DNA of 15,457 bases from NCBI GenBank assembly GCA_024196135.1, contig JAMQCK010000809.1:1-15457 (forward strand), read 5' to 3'. Below the pieces are notes generated by a model that saw nothing but the letters and a program-made list of their open reading frames with translations, was not told the origin of the DNA and did no database searches. Each line of letters begins with the position of its first letter. The first letter of the stretch is position 1. This document shows, piece after piece, positions 1 through 8,682 of this stretch. This stretch comes from Pleurotus ostreatus/Saccharomyces cerevisiae fusant (lineage: Eukaryota; Opisthokonta). Made by a program: the position numbers and the translations under genes.

Positions 1-99
1 CGCGAGGCGAATGTGCTCGATGTGCAGCGCGACATCGAAGGGCTTCTCCGCAATCTTGTTGAGTATGTCGGCTAGGGCATCCAGTCCGCTCTCGTCCAT
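1..99 (-). CDS. N-terminus of a HAT-repeat (SART3/Prp24-like) protein, partial
   Basis: An open frame begins at an ATG whose first base is position 99 and runs leftward out of the window with no stop, giving 33 residues. The peptide starts MDESGLDALADILNKIAE and continues into a segment ending HIEHIRLA. An acidic start followed by an amphipathic helix of the L-x3-L-x2-I type, then a second helix ending in HIRLA, resembles the first half-a-TPR repeat of fungal SART3/Prp24-like U4/U6 snRNP recycling factors. That resemblance is from memory of the family and rests on one repeat only. No RNA-recognition motif or C-terminal Lsm-interaction motif is visible because the rest lies outside the window. 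The codons look ordinary for this genome. It lies downstream of the PL4 gene on the same strand, about 370 nt away. It could instead be another HAT/TPR protein. Confidence 0.5.
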   Translation of the reverse strand, partial: MDESGLDALADILNKIAEKPFDVALHIEHIRLA

Positions 100-471
100 G
101 GCGAAGGAGAGCACGTCGTGGGGGAACAAGACACGGAGGCGACGCGCTTGACGCGATCGCGTCAGGGTCGTCAGTCCGGCCCGTTAAGCCGGCCAACCCG
201 AGCCCACAACTACAAGCACATGCAAACAAGGCTTGCGCCACCAAGCAACTTTAGGCTTTTTGACATGAGATTCTGATGTATTAGAATCAGAGTGTCTATC
301 ATGAGCGTGTCTTTCCCAAATTTTGCATTGCTTTCCTTTCCAAATGAGTGTAGTAGTACAAACGGATTACTAGCAGCCAGTGCAGTCCCAACAAGCCAAG
401 TGTGCAAAATCGGAAGGGGGTATATGTCCTTCCTTTTAGAGGTCAAACACAGTGAGTTCAGTGATATGCAC
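100..471. other. Intergenic region between the PL4 gene and the HAT-repeat gene
   Basis: This 372-nt stretch must hold the 3' untranslated region of the PL4 gene (minus strand, stop at 474-472) and the promoter of the minus-strand gene starting at 99. The part at roughly 230-470 is more AT-rich than the flanking exons. I see no TATA box close to the ATG at 99 and no tRNA or repeat. The short open frames here have no coding character. Confidence 0.6.
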
Positions 472-2741
472 TCAGATGAGCTCAATGGAGTCGTAAACAA
501 AGTTGGGGGAGAGGAAGGAGTCCCCTGAGCTGCCAGAAACGACGGAGATGTCAATGGTGTTGTCGCCAGCCAGGAGCGTGCCATCGGGGATGACGAAATC
601 ATCTGCAAACTGTTCAGCAAGAGCTACAGAGGATTTGAGATTGATGGTACTCACAAACTTCATTGAAACCACGCCAAGTGCCGCGGGTGACACCGCGCGA
701 GTCGATCTTGGGCTGGCAAACTATCAGACTTCGAATCAAGCCCTCGACCTGACAAGACTTACCGGCGCCGCAGGCGCGTCAGACTGCCAGTCATTGACCT
801 TGACAGTCGGACGGCCGCTCGCAAACGAGCTCGTCGTGCGGATGCGGAGGGTGCGCTCGCCGATGTCGCTGTCGCCAGCCTTCCAAGAGATCGTCGTCGG
901 ATCGTTGACCGCCTTGAACTGTGCCATGGGGAACGCGCTCGCGTCGTCGGTGCCGATGGTGAAGGTGACGGGTCCCCAGGAGGCCATGCGCGAGTCGGAG
1001 GGGTGCATCTTCTCGACCTTGTCGGCATTCAGGAAGCTGAACGGGTCGTTAGTTGTGTTAAAGTGCAGGGAGAGGGCGCGCTTACCCAGCAGGGGTGCCA
1101 TCGAGGGTACCGATGCTCCAGACTGTCTCCGGGGCGTCGAGGGTAGACTCGAGCTTCAAGTCTGCCGACTTGCCGGCGGCGACGGTCACTGAACCCGTGC
1201 CAACTTCAAGCTCACCTGGGAGGTTTCGTGAGCATAAACACAACATTGATAAACAAGGATGCTTACCCTGGAATAACGTCGCGTTGTACGTCCCCGGGAT
1301 GATGGAGTCGCGCGAGAACTTGCCGCTTTGCAAGATGTCAACAAACTGATTTCTCTTTGCCATAAGTCCACTCACCCAGAACCAGCGACCCAGTATTGCG
1401 CGTCATCGTTCTAAAGGAAGTCTGAGCAAGACACTCAATCAAACCGTCATTGCGCCACACCTTGAAGCCAATAGTGACATCCAGCCCATCAGCCGTGCCA
1501 CTGTACGTGCCAGAGACGCTGCCGCGGTCAGAGGACGCCACGTAGCCCTTAAGTCCAAGGTCTTCGATGAAGCTCAGGTCAATATCCGCGGACGGCGCAT
1601 CACCAGAAGTGATCGCCATAGCGTATCTGCGAGACCGCTTCAGTACCTTCTTTCATTTGGGCGAAGCGCAAGCGACTCACGGGCCAAAGAACCCAGTCCT
1701 GTACGCCTCAGTCTGTTCGTGGTTGCTGTTCATGTACCAGTAGAGCTCCTGCTGGGAGGTGCCCTGGTTGTTGATGTCTGCGGTTTATGTATAAAGAAGG
1801 GAAACGATCGTGTAGTTTTGAGCATACTGACCTCTGTGGAAGGGACCACCGGAGGATTTCTCGTAGCTGGTGGGCGGGATAATCATGTAGACGCCCACGC
1901 CGTCGCCAGAAACACCATGCACATTGTCTTCGATGTGGCGTACCTAGAACACGCTTAGCTTGGTGATCAGTAAAATACTTTTTTCTGCCTTACACTGGAG
2001 TAGAACTTCGACCTCGTCTCGCCGTCAATCTTGAAGACGTCGGAGCCTTCGATAGCATCGCCGCCTGCAACATCCTACAATCTCAGTAGTTAGATGTGAG
2101 CGCGATTGAAAGCGGAAGACCGCAATGCAATAACGCACCGACTCCGGAATGCCGTTCGGAACGGCGCTCTTGTTCAAGCGCGCAATAAAGCGGAGTTCGC
2201 CAACATCGGGCTCCTTCGAAGCGTTCGTACCAATGTAGATCGTGTTCTCGCCTTCCTTCACGATGTAATAATGGTTCTGCGAGCGCAGGTGAGCCGACCC
2301 GCTCATCCCTCCCGCGAATCAAAGGCGAGAACGCACGATGGTATCCGTGCTGATGGTAACGACGGCGACCCCGTTGTCGGAGGTCGAGCTCACGTCGGCT
2401 GAGCCTGCACACGCGCGACGAAGAACGGGCTTGAGAACCCGGTCGCTCAGGAGGCCGGCTGCTCGCACTCACCCAGGCCGGAGCTCAGCTGCGTGAACTT
2501 GCTTTTGTCCTGCAGCTCGGTGCCGGAGTACTTAATAGAGGTTATGTCACCACTCTTGGTGTTGACTGCACAGACAAGTGAGGCTGCGTGAATACAGGAC
2601 TCCCTTGTGCGAAGTTACCAACGCACCCGTGAATACAAGCTTGTCGCCCGAGTCGACGACCATGTCCGAGCCGGAGGTCTGGACGCCGAAGGCGGCGAAC
2701 GCCACTGGGGCGAGCGCGAGGAGGGAGAAAACGGACTTCAT
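472..2741 (-). CDS. Secreted rhamnogalacturonan lyase, family PL4 (14 exons)
   Basis: This enzyme family cleaves the rhamnose-galacturonate backbone of rhamnogalacturonan I by beta-elimination, outside the cell. Exons (minus strand): 2741-2627, 2565-2473, 2404-2337, 2276-2139, 2074-1994, 1943-1832, 1777-1681, 1626-1461, 1410-1376, 1325-1267, 1215-1086, 1036-763, 712-655 and 602-472. They join in frame to 518 codons plus a stop. Residues 1-16 form a signal peptide ([16 protein letters not shown]), with the mature protein starting AFG as in Aspergillus PL4 enzymes. The catalytic domain runs to about 265, an FnIII-like domain to about 345, and a CBM-like domain to the end. Residues aligning with the A. 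aculeatus active site are present: Arg in GELRF (about 121), Lys in TRSKFYSS (about 161), and Tyr and His in YWYMNSNH (about 215 and 222). Length matches the family (about 520). All 13 introns are 49-68 nt and GT-AG. The gene looks intact. Family assignment is secure; activity is inferred. Confidence 0.95.
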
Positions 2742-2830
2742 GCCAGCGAAAGAGCGAAAGGGGGAGTGAACGAAAGGGCAGCAAAAAGAAGGAAAGGAAA
2801 GGAGCGACGAGGCCGGTCGCGAACGTCGTA

Positions 2831-2838
2831 CTTATAAA
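2831..2838 (-). promoter_or_regulatory. TATA box of the PL4 gene
   Basis: On the minus strand this reads TTTATAAG, about 90-97 nt upstream of the lyase ATG. Between it and the ATG lies a strongly pyrimidine-rich leader (purine-rich on the plus strand, about 2745-2810), typical of fungal 5' leaders. A CCAAT pentamer on the minus strand (plus 2890-2894) lies about 55 nt further upstream. The order CCAAT, TATA, CT-rich leader, ATG is that of a normal fungal promoter. Confidence 0.65.
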
Positions 2839-2841
2839 CGG

Positions 2842-5633
2842 CGTCGCGCCTGCGCATGAAGGGCGGAATATCCTCGCCGCCGACCCATGATTGGGCCAGC
2901 ATCTAGCGCGTGCTGCATGGTAGAACTGTGGAGCTGAGAGTCCGTTGTCGAAGGACTTTTTGCGGGTGAATTGTTTGCGCAATTCGAGAGCGTCCTCTCG
3001 TGTCAATGGTCTTTCGGACGGGGACCTACAACCTCAGAGCGCTCCGTCGAGCCGGTGAGCTGACCTGTGAGCGGCCTCCGGCTGGCAGTTGAGCGCGTTC
3101 TTGGCACGGCGGGCTGTTGCTATGCCATTTACAGACCGTCCTGGACCTCACGACCGTTGGGGGCTTGGGGAACGACTTGTCGGGCTGCTCGGAGAGATAC
3201 CTGAGTCCTGCTGCTGAGAGGCTGGCGTCAAAGACGAAAGATTGAGCTTATTGCGCTGTACTGTATTGGCCGCACGGGAGAGACGCAATCTGTGTGCAAG
3301 GAAGCATGTGAGATGATGGTCGGAAGAAAGAGGTGAGTCACGACTTGCGGGGACGGCCCGCGGCGGTCCGACACGACAATGGTTTGCGTCTGCGCGGTAG
3401 CAGAGCACGCTGCGCTCAGAAGTGAGGCTCTCCGCCGCTCTACCGGGTACTGTAGCTGAAATACTTGAGATAGGTGATATTAAGAGCTTGAGGTCGTCTT
3501 GAGGTTGATAGCAAGAGCGAAGCTGAAGTCAGATAAGGCGTGCCACAAATCATACCGTGTGCCACCTTCATGCCAACCACTCGCCACAGGGCGCAGCACC
3601 CCAAGGACGCGGTCATTATCTGCGCGAGCCTGTAAAATATCGTCATAAGTTGCTTCATAATGACCTGTGCCTCACGCAGAATGCGGAAGCTGACTGCACC
3701 TGCGTATGTTGCCTGGTCGCCACTCTCCCATGGCGCGGTCGCCAGGTCGGCGCTCCACATCCGTAAATTGACAATACACTCTAGGAACCCACGTTCAATA
3801 TAGGCTCAATGGCTATCATGCTGCTCGGACATCAGGGCGTTCGGGAAGCTGTCGCAGGGGACGGTTCGTGAAGCTGTCAAAGTCGGTCCGGGCGGGGTGG
3901 TCCAGGGGAAGAAGGGCGGTTCAGCGGCTCGCGTCCACGCGTACTTCATGGCGAAGAGACGCTGCGCGCGTGGCGGTCCGTTCGGACTGGTGGGCAATGA
4001 GGACAGCACTTCGCGAAGCTCGCATCTGTCGAGGTTTTTTTGACCAAGGGGACATTGCTCTTCAATAAACGACTTCGTAAGTACGGAACTGCCAGAGCCG
4101 TCAGTATACATAGCTTGGAACCCGCTGGCTATCCAAGCTCTCGGCTCAGTTCATACACGCACCTTGTTACAGAGCATGCTCCCCAGACGATAAGAAGGTA
4201 TTCGCGGAGCGACTGAGCAGCATACAGTCAGCCCAGCCCGGAGAGCTTGACTATTCGTGAGAGCCGTCGGTAGGCCTTCTGCGCGGGCCGCCAGTTGTGT
4301 AGCGTCTATTCGCGGAGGCACGGGCAGTTGATGGCCTGGAAGCTTCAGAGGGTGATGAGATCGACACTGCAATAGACTCGAAAGTCAGAAGCCCTAGGCC
4401 CGTTGATCCATTCATTGTGATTTTGGGTCCGGAGATAGGTGCAGCGATCTAGACGACGAGCCAAGGCTGCGCGCAGTCCTTGATGACAGATCAATGGCCA
4501 CCCTGCAACGATGTTGGTGGCGAGCGCACCCGTGCGGACGGCACGCAGCGAGAGCATGAGTGCCAGTCTTGCGTGAGAGGCAGGGGTATAGAGACGGTCG
4601 TTATCCGTGAAAGGGGACAGACGGGAACAATCGTTGAAGGCGGCAAAAGCTCTTGAACGGCAACCCGAACGGTGAGGCGGTGCTCCTGAAGGGCGTGTAA
4701 CCTGAAGACGAGCTGGCGGTTGGGGGACGAACCGCTCTCGTAAGACCCCAAAGTCAGCCTCAGAACCGCGTGAATTTCTTACCAAAAGAACAGACGGAGG
4801 GTTACGGAGTGCCGTAGCTCGTCAAAGAGAGGTCCATCGCGCAGTGAGGACCAGGCGCTACGGCACCCTAGTCGAAGATGAAGCACGCAGGGATTGCCTG
4901 CCGTGAGAACCGAGAAGAGAGGAAAACTGACATGCTCATGCCCAGACCCGGCAGCCGACATGAGATGCCCATGCTGCTGCAGTTGTTCGTCTCTTCCTTT
5001 TCGCCACCTGATGGTCCCACATCGTAGCCATGCGAGAACTTGTTCGGACCTGGCGATATGAAAGAAGCCCGCCCATGCTAAGTCGAACGCGTGCAAAACA
5101 ACTTGCTCTCGAAGTTCGACTTGGAGAGCCGACCCAGTCCAACAGGACGAAGATATCGCGTCTATTGGAAGCTATCGTGCTATAATGGATTGGGACAGTT
5201 ATTTTGAGCTGAACAGTCGGTTACGCAGTGGGCGCTTGCAATCACCCATTCCAAAGCCGGTCCGGATATCAAAGCTTGACTTGCCTCCCTTAGTTGAGCG
5301 AGGCAGCATATAGAAGTAGGACATGAAAGCGATGAAGCGAAAGGCGACGCAGACGAGGTTGACGGTGGGAGTGGAAAGCCAGCGGTCACGGTTCGACTTT
5401 CTGACCTTCGGATTCCGGACCGAGTCGAACTTCCCGTTCCGGTCGCGAGAACACGTGGGCGTCTTCGAAGTTCGCGCTCTTGTTCTCGTCTCGTCCTTCA
5501 AATTTCTGCTCAAGTTCGCTGGAGGCTCGTCGCGGAGGGCAGAGCACATATTGGGCGTGTGCGTTGGTCGCGCAATGTGGTGCGTCCCGGGTCTTCGCAA
5601 AATTTGCAGTCGCTCACGTCCCCCAGCTGACTT
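2842..5633. other. 2.8-kb region without a recognisable gene
   Basis: The right-hand start of this region is the upstream flank of the PL4 gene. Beyond about 3300 there is no open frame with recognisable family motifs on either strand. The frames present (longest 146 codons at 4345-4785 and 173 codons at 5199-5720, both minus) have irregular composition, no domain I can name, and could not be extended by plausible GT-AG joins. I see no tRNA B-box, no terminal inverted or long terminal repeats, and no tandem array. A minus-strand hydrophobic stretch near 5290-5350 is isolated. The last few hundred bases must carry the promoter of the gene at 5634 and include a CACGTG hexamer at 5452-5457. It could hold a decayed gene, a non-coding transcript, or only spacer. 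Confidence 0.55.
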
Positions 5634-8021
5634 ATGTTTCTGTGTCGCGTTCCATCCCGAGCCATACGACTCCCCCTCACCTCCGCACTTCAAGCCTCTC
5701 GGTCCTTCACCACCACTCATCGCATACTTTACTCCGAGCCAGTCACGCCCCTTGGGCGACGTACGGGCGCCTTCAACTATAATCCCGGCACAATCTCCGT
5801 CGGCACACTCCCCATCATATCATGGACGGCCTCAGAATCTCAACACAAGCTCCTGACAGGGTACAAACGCCCTGACACTCCCGTGAAGTGTGAAGCCTAC
5901 CCGTGGATCCGCGAGCGCAACAAGAGACAGCTCGCGAAGCTCCCCCAGGAGACCTGGCTTTCGGTGGCGCACAGCGCGGTGCTGACCGGTAACGAGACTA
6001 TCGCCAACCTGCTTGTAGACGACGTCATCCACCACGGCGTCCAACTCAGGACCACAGCTGCCTCAGTCCTGTCCATCCTCATCTCCGCTCCCGAGAAACT
6101 CTTATTTTCCTCGCCCACACTTCTGCGCATAGCCGTATTCTTTCGGACGTACGAACAGTTCTTCTCGGACGTGACGCAGAGTCGGCTGTCTATCCACTAT
6201 GCAGCGACGCTGACTAGGCACTCCCCCGTCGGACCGTCGAATAGTCGCGTCAGGCGGTTGAGGTTGTATATGCTACCTGTCCTTCGCCACCAACTCAACA
6301 AACTTCCTCACGCTCCCGAGCCTCCCACCGCGGAATACGCACTCCCCCCTCTGGCACAGGCCGCAATGGTCGTCGCTACCTCGTGCTTGAGGTGGGGCCT
6401 CGACGAGCCTGCGAAGGATATTCTGCTGCGGCTCTCGAAGGCCAACATAATACCCGTCCACGTTCGCCGCCGACTTCACGATACCGAGAGCTTCACGGAG
6501 ATGCGTCTCGTGATGATCGCAACCGCCCTCCATTGGAACCTTCGCTTGCTGGCCGTCTACGTCGCGCGCGACATTCTGTCTCGAGACATACCTCCGGCGT
6601 CCCTGGACAGCGTTGTCGCAGCCTCTATGGAGATCCTGCGAGCTCTGCTCGAGCACCCGAATGACCTGTCCTTGCGATCCTGCAGCTATATGATCCGTCG
6701 CGTGCACCCCCTGGGGGCCGTTCCGGCGAAGTACATCACGGACTTCTACCGGGCAGCCATAGCGCGCAATCTGGGCGAAGCTGTCCAGTTCGTCTACGCT
6801 TGGTCGCGCGAGCCAGAGGTCATGCATGCCTGCCATTACCCGCCGCCTCCTCCCGAGTTGGCGGTGTTCTTGCTCAACCGGTTGGAGAGGCACAACTCGC
6901 AGGCGTACCTCCATCGTACCCTCATCCAGGACTTCGCAGACGAGGACCAGATACTACCACGGTCACACCGTGTGGCAATCATAACGACTGCTGCGGACAA
7001 GGGCTATGCAATGGCCGCGCGCAGGATGTGGGAGCGCCATGCGGACGGAGAGGACAAGGAGGTCGTCGTCGGCAATGGGGCGTTGATGATGAAGATGGTC
7101 AGCCTTTTCTACGACTTGACGAACCGCGCGAAGCATGTCCTCGACTACCGCCACAAGGACCCGATTCTGCGCAATAAGGCGCTCCTGAATGACACCGTCA
7201 TGGTCCAGCGTGCCACCGACCTCGAAAACTTCACCAACCGCATCATCGACGAGTACATTGCAGCGCACTCCCCCTTGTCGGAGGCACATCACTATGTGCT
7301 CACCACTCTTGCGCGGGCGTACATGGTCGTTGGGCGATTCGTCGACGGATTTGGGGCGCTGCGGCAGTTGGTGGATCGGCAGGAGATGTTGGATATGACG
7401 GACGTTAACGTCGCGCTCAGCGGTCTGGCCGAGCAGCATCCCTCGATGGCAGCCGGTATCCTCAAGCGCATGCGCGGGCGAAGCATCTACCCCGACGAGA
7501 CGATGCTGGGTACTATCCTACACGCAGCTCGATTGCACAAGGACCGCGAGATCGTCGACGCAATGGTCCAGGAGCTCCAGGAGCTCAGCCAGCAACGGCA
7601 CAAGCCCCTGACCTCTGCGACTGTCACCAGCGTACTGCTCGCCTATGCGGACCCCGTCAACGGCCTTGACTCGACACTGCCGCTGGTTATCAAGCAAGCG
7701 CGCAGCAAGCTCAGGAAAAATCTGCGCGCTGCCTGGGACTTCCTCTCGAATGTGCGGTTGAGGAAGCAGGAGAGGATTGCGTACCAAACTGGCAAGCAGC
7801 TCGTGCTATCGGCTCTGCGTGCACGCGATCCGGTGTTGGCGTTCGACTTTTGGGACAAGATCATAGTGGGAGCGTCGCACTGGGACGACCGCGAGCACCA
7901 GTTCCTCAGGGAGCTCATTGCGGAGATGGTGGAGTCCGAGATGAAGGAGCAGAAACTGGACGAGAAGACGGCGATGGAGATGCTTCGCCCTCTGCGGAGT
8001 GAGCCCCAGCCGTCGTCGTGA
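5634..8021 (+). CDS. Mitochondrial PPR-like helical-repeat protein, intronless (795 aa)
   Basis: The frame is uninterrupted for 795 codons, with no internal intron candidates needed. The first 35 residues are rich in Arg, Ser, Thr and Ala and nearly free of acidic residues (MFLCRVPSRAIRLPL, then ASRSFTTTHRILY), a strong mitochondrial presequence. The rest is almost entirely alpha-helical, with degenerate pairs of helices. The clearest PPR-like units lie at about 550-590 (tail of HYVLTTLARAYMVVGRF) and about 617-652 (YPDETMLGTILHAARLHKD, then an amphipathic helix). The C-terminus (about 765-795) is a charged helix rich in Glu and Lys. Fungal PPR proteins of this type bind mitochondrial transcripts and support their stability or translation; applied here this is inference. 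No SMR, MRPL or other C-terminal domain is visible. It could instead be another mitochondrial TPR/HEAT-like protein. The start was chosen because it opens directly onto the presequence. Confidence 0.8.
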   Translation: MFLCRVPSRAIRLPLTSALQASRSFTTTHRILYSEPVTPLGRRTGAFNYNPGTISVGTLPIISWTASESQHKLLTGYKRPDTPVKCEAYPWIRERNKRQLAKLPQETWLSVAHSAVLTGNETIANLLVDDVIHHGVQLRTTAASVLSILISAPEKLLFSSPTLLRIAVFFRTYEQFFSDVTQSRLSIHYAATLTRHSPVGPSNSRVRRLRLYMLPVLRHQLNKLPHAPEPPTAEYALPPLAQAAMVVATSCLRWGLDEPAKDILLRLSKANIIPVHVRRRLHDTESFTEMRLVMIATALHWNLRLLAVYVARDILSRDIPPASLDSVVAASMEILRALLEHPNDLSLRSCSYMIRRVHPLGAVPAKYITDFYRAAIARNLGEAVQFVYAWSREPEVMHACHYPPPPPELAVFLLNRLERHNSQAYLHRTLIQDFADEDQILPRSHRVAIITTAADKGYAMAARRMWERHADGEDKEVVVGNGALMMKMVSLFYDLTNRAKHVLDYRHKDPILRNKALLNDTVMVQRATDLENFTNRIIDEYIAAHSPLSEAHHYVLTTLARAYMVVGRFVDGFGALRQLVDRQEMLDMTDVNVALSGLAEQHPSMAAGILKRMRGRSIYPDETMLGTILHAARLHKDREIVDAMVQELQELSQQRHKPLTSATVTSVLLAYADPVNGLDSTLPLVIKQARSKLRKNLRAAWDFLSNVRLRKQERIAYQTGKQLVLSALRARDPVLAFDFWDKIIVGASHWDDREHQFLRELIAEMVESEMKEQKLDEKTAMEMLRPLRSEPQPSS

Positions 8022-8682
8022 CACGTGCGTTGTTCTGACCGTGCATGCGGTTGCCCGAGGCTGAACAGAATCACAGGTCATGCTCCTGAGCGTCCCTCGC
8101 TCTGAGGCTATCTCCTGGTGCAGTGCAAACCCCTGCCCCATCATCGCCTTTGGCCCTCGGCGGCATCGCCCTTGGTGTCGCGCTCGCTTTCAACGGTGAA
8201 CGCAACGGCGGGAAGGATACGGTCAGGCACACCGCTGTCTCGCGTGGCTCCCTGTAGCCACGGCGTGTAAAGACACCGAGAAGCATCTCCATATGGTTCT
8301 CGGACCCGTCGTCAGCGCGTGATACGATCTCGAGCGCCTGTTGCCTGGAGAGGGACGGTCTGGACGGAGTGGGTCGGAGTTGAACCGGTTATGTTGGTGT
8401 GAGAACGGTTCGGTAGGCTTGTGACCTGGTTGTCGAGTTGTGCTGTATGCGAGCTGGTGGTTTGAGGGATCTGGTGGTTCGAGCGATCTTGTGGACGAAT
8501 CTTGACTAAGAGGATTTCACCCAAAAGCGCGAGAGCACATCTGCAAACTTTGTAGCACGGGGCCACAGGCCAGTGCGGTATTTAAGCACGGGCCCGGCGG
8601 CGTAGAGATGCCCTGATCCCTCCCAAAAGTGTCCGCCGACGCGTATACCCCTTCTTCCCGTTCCCTTTAACCCACCCCCGCG
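8022..8682. other. Intergenic region: 3' flank of the PPR-like gene and promoter of the zinc-cluster gene
   Basis: This 661-nt stretch begins right after the stop of the PPR-like gene, with a CACGTG hexamer at 8022-8027, and ends at the ATG of the transcription factor gene. It holds no convincing coding frame. A cluster of CGG triplets lies at 8356-8413, and a TATA-like TATTTAA at 8579-8585. A pyrimidine-rich stretch (about 8645-8682) precedes the ATG. Confidence 0.6.
8579..8585 (+). promoter_or_regulatory. TATA-like element of the zinc-cluster transcription factor gene
   Basis: TATTTAA lies about 98 nt upstream of the ATG at 8683, almost the same distance as the TATA box of the PL4 gene from its ATG. 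It is followed by a CT-rich leader. Its position supports 8683 as the real translation start, rather than the alternative ATGs near 8938. Confidence 0.5.

Noticed and set aside
503..1192. 229-codon plus-strand frame across the PL4 gene.
   Set aside because: It is antisense to lyase exons that join in frame to a full PL4 protein with conserved active-site residues.
3806..4111. Minus-strand frame beginning MYTDGSG, resembling the start of a retrotransposon RNase H domain.
   Set aside because: Only the few first residues match. The later conserved Glu and Asp of RNase H, and any flanking reverse transcriptase, are absent, so it is taken as chance.
4345..4785. 146-codon minus-strand frame in the 2.8-kb gap.
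   Set aside because: Composition is irregular with no recognisable domain, and no plausible splice joins extend it to a longer product.
5199..5720. 173-codon minus-strand frame with a hydrophobic stretch, overlapping the start of the PPR-like gene.
   Set aside because: It runs antisense into the well-supported mitochondrial presequence region, and the rest is charged and low in information. The hydrophobic segment alone is not enough.
6273..6914. 213-codon minus-strand frame inside the PPR-like gene.
   Set aside because: It is a shadow of the GC-rich plus-strand coding frame, which has the presequence and consistent helical-repeat composition.
8461..8500. GGTTCGA-like string suggestive of a tRNA B-box.
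   Set aside because: The two C residues that complete the B-box are missing, and no matching A-box or cloverleaf stems were found.
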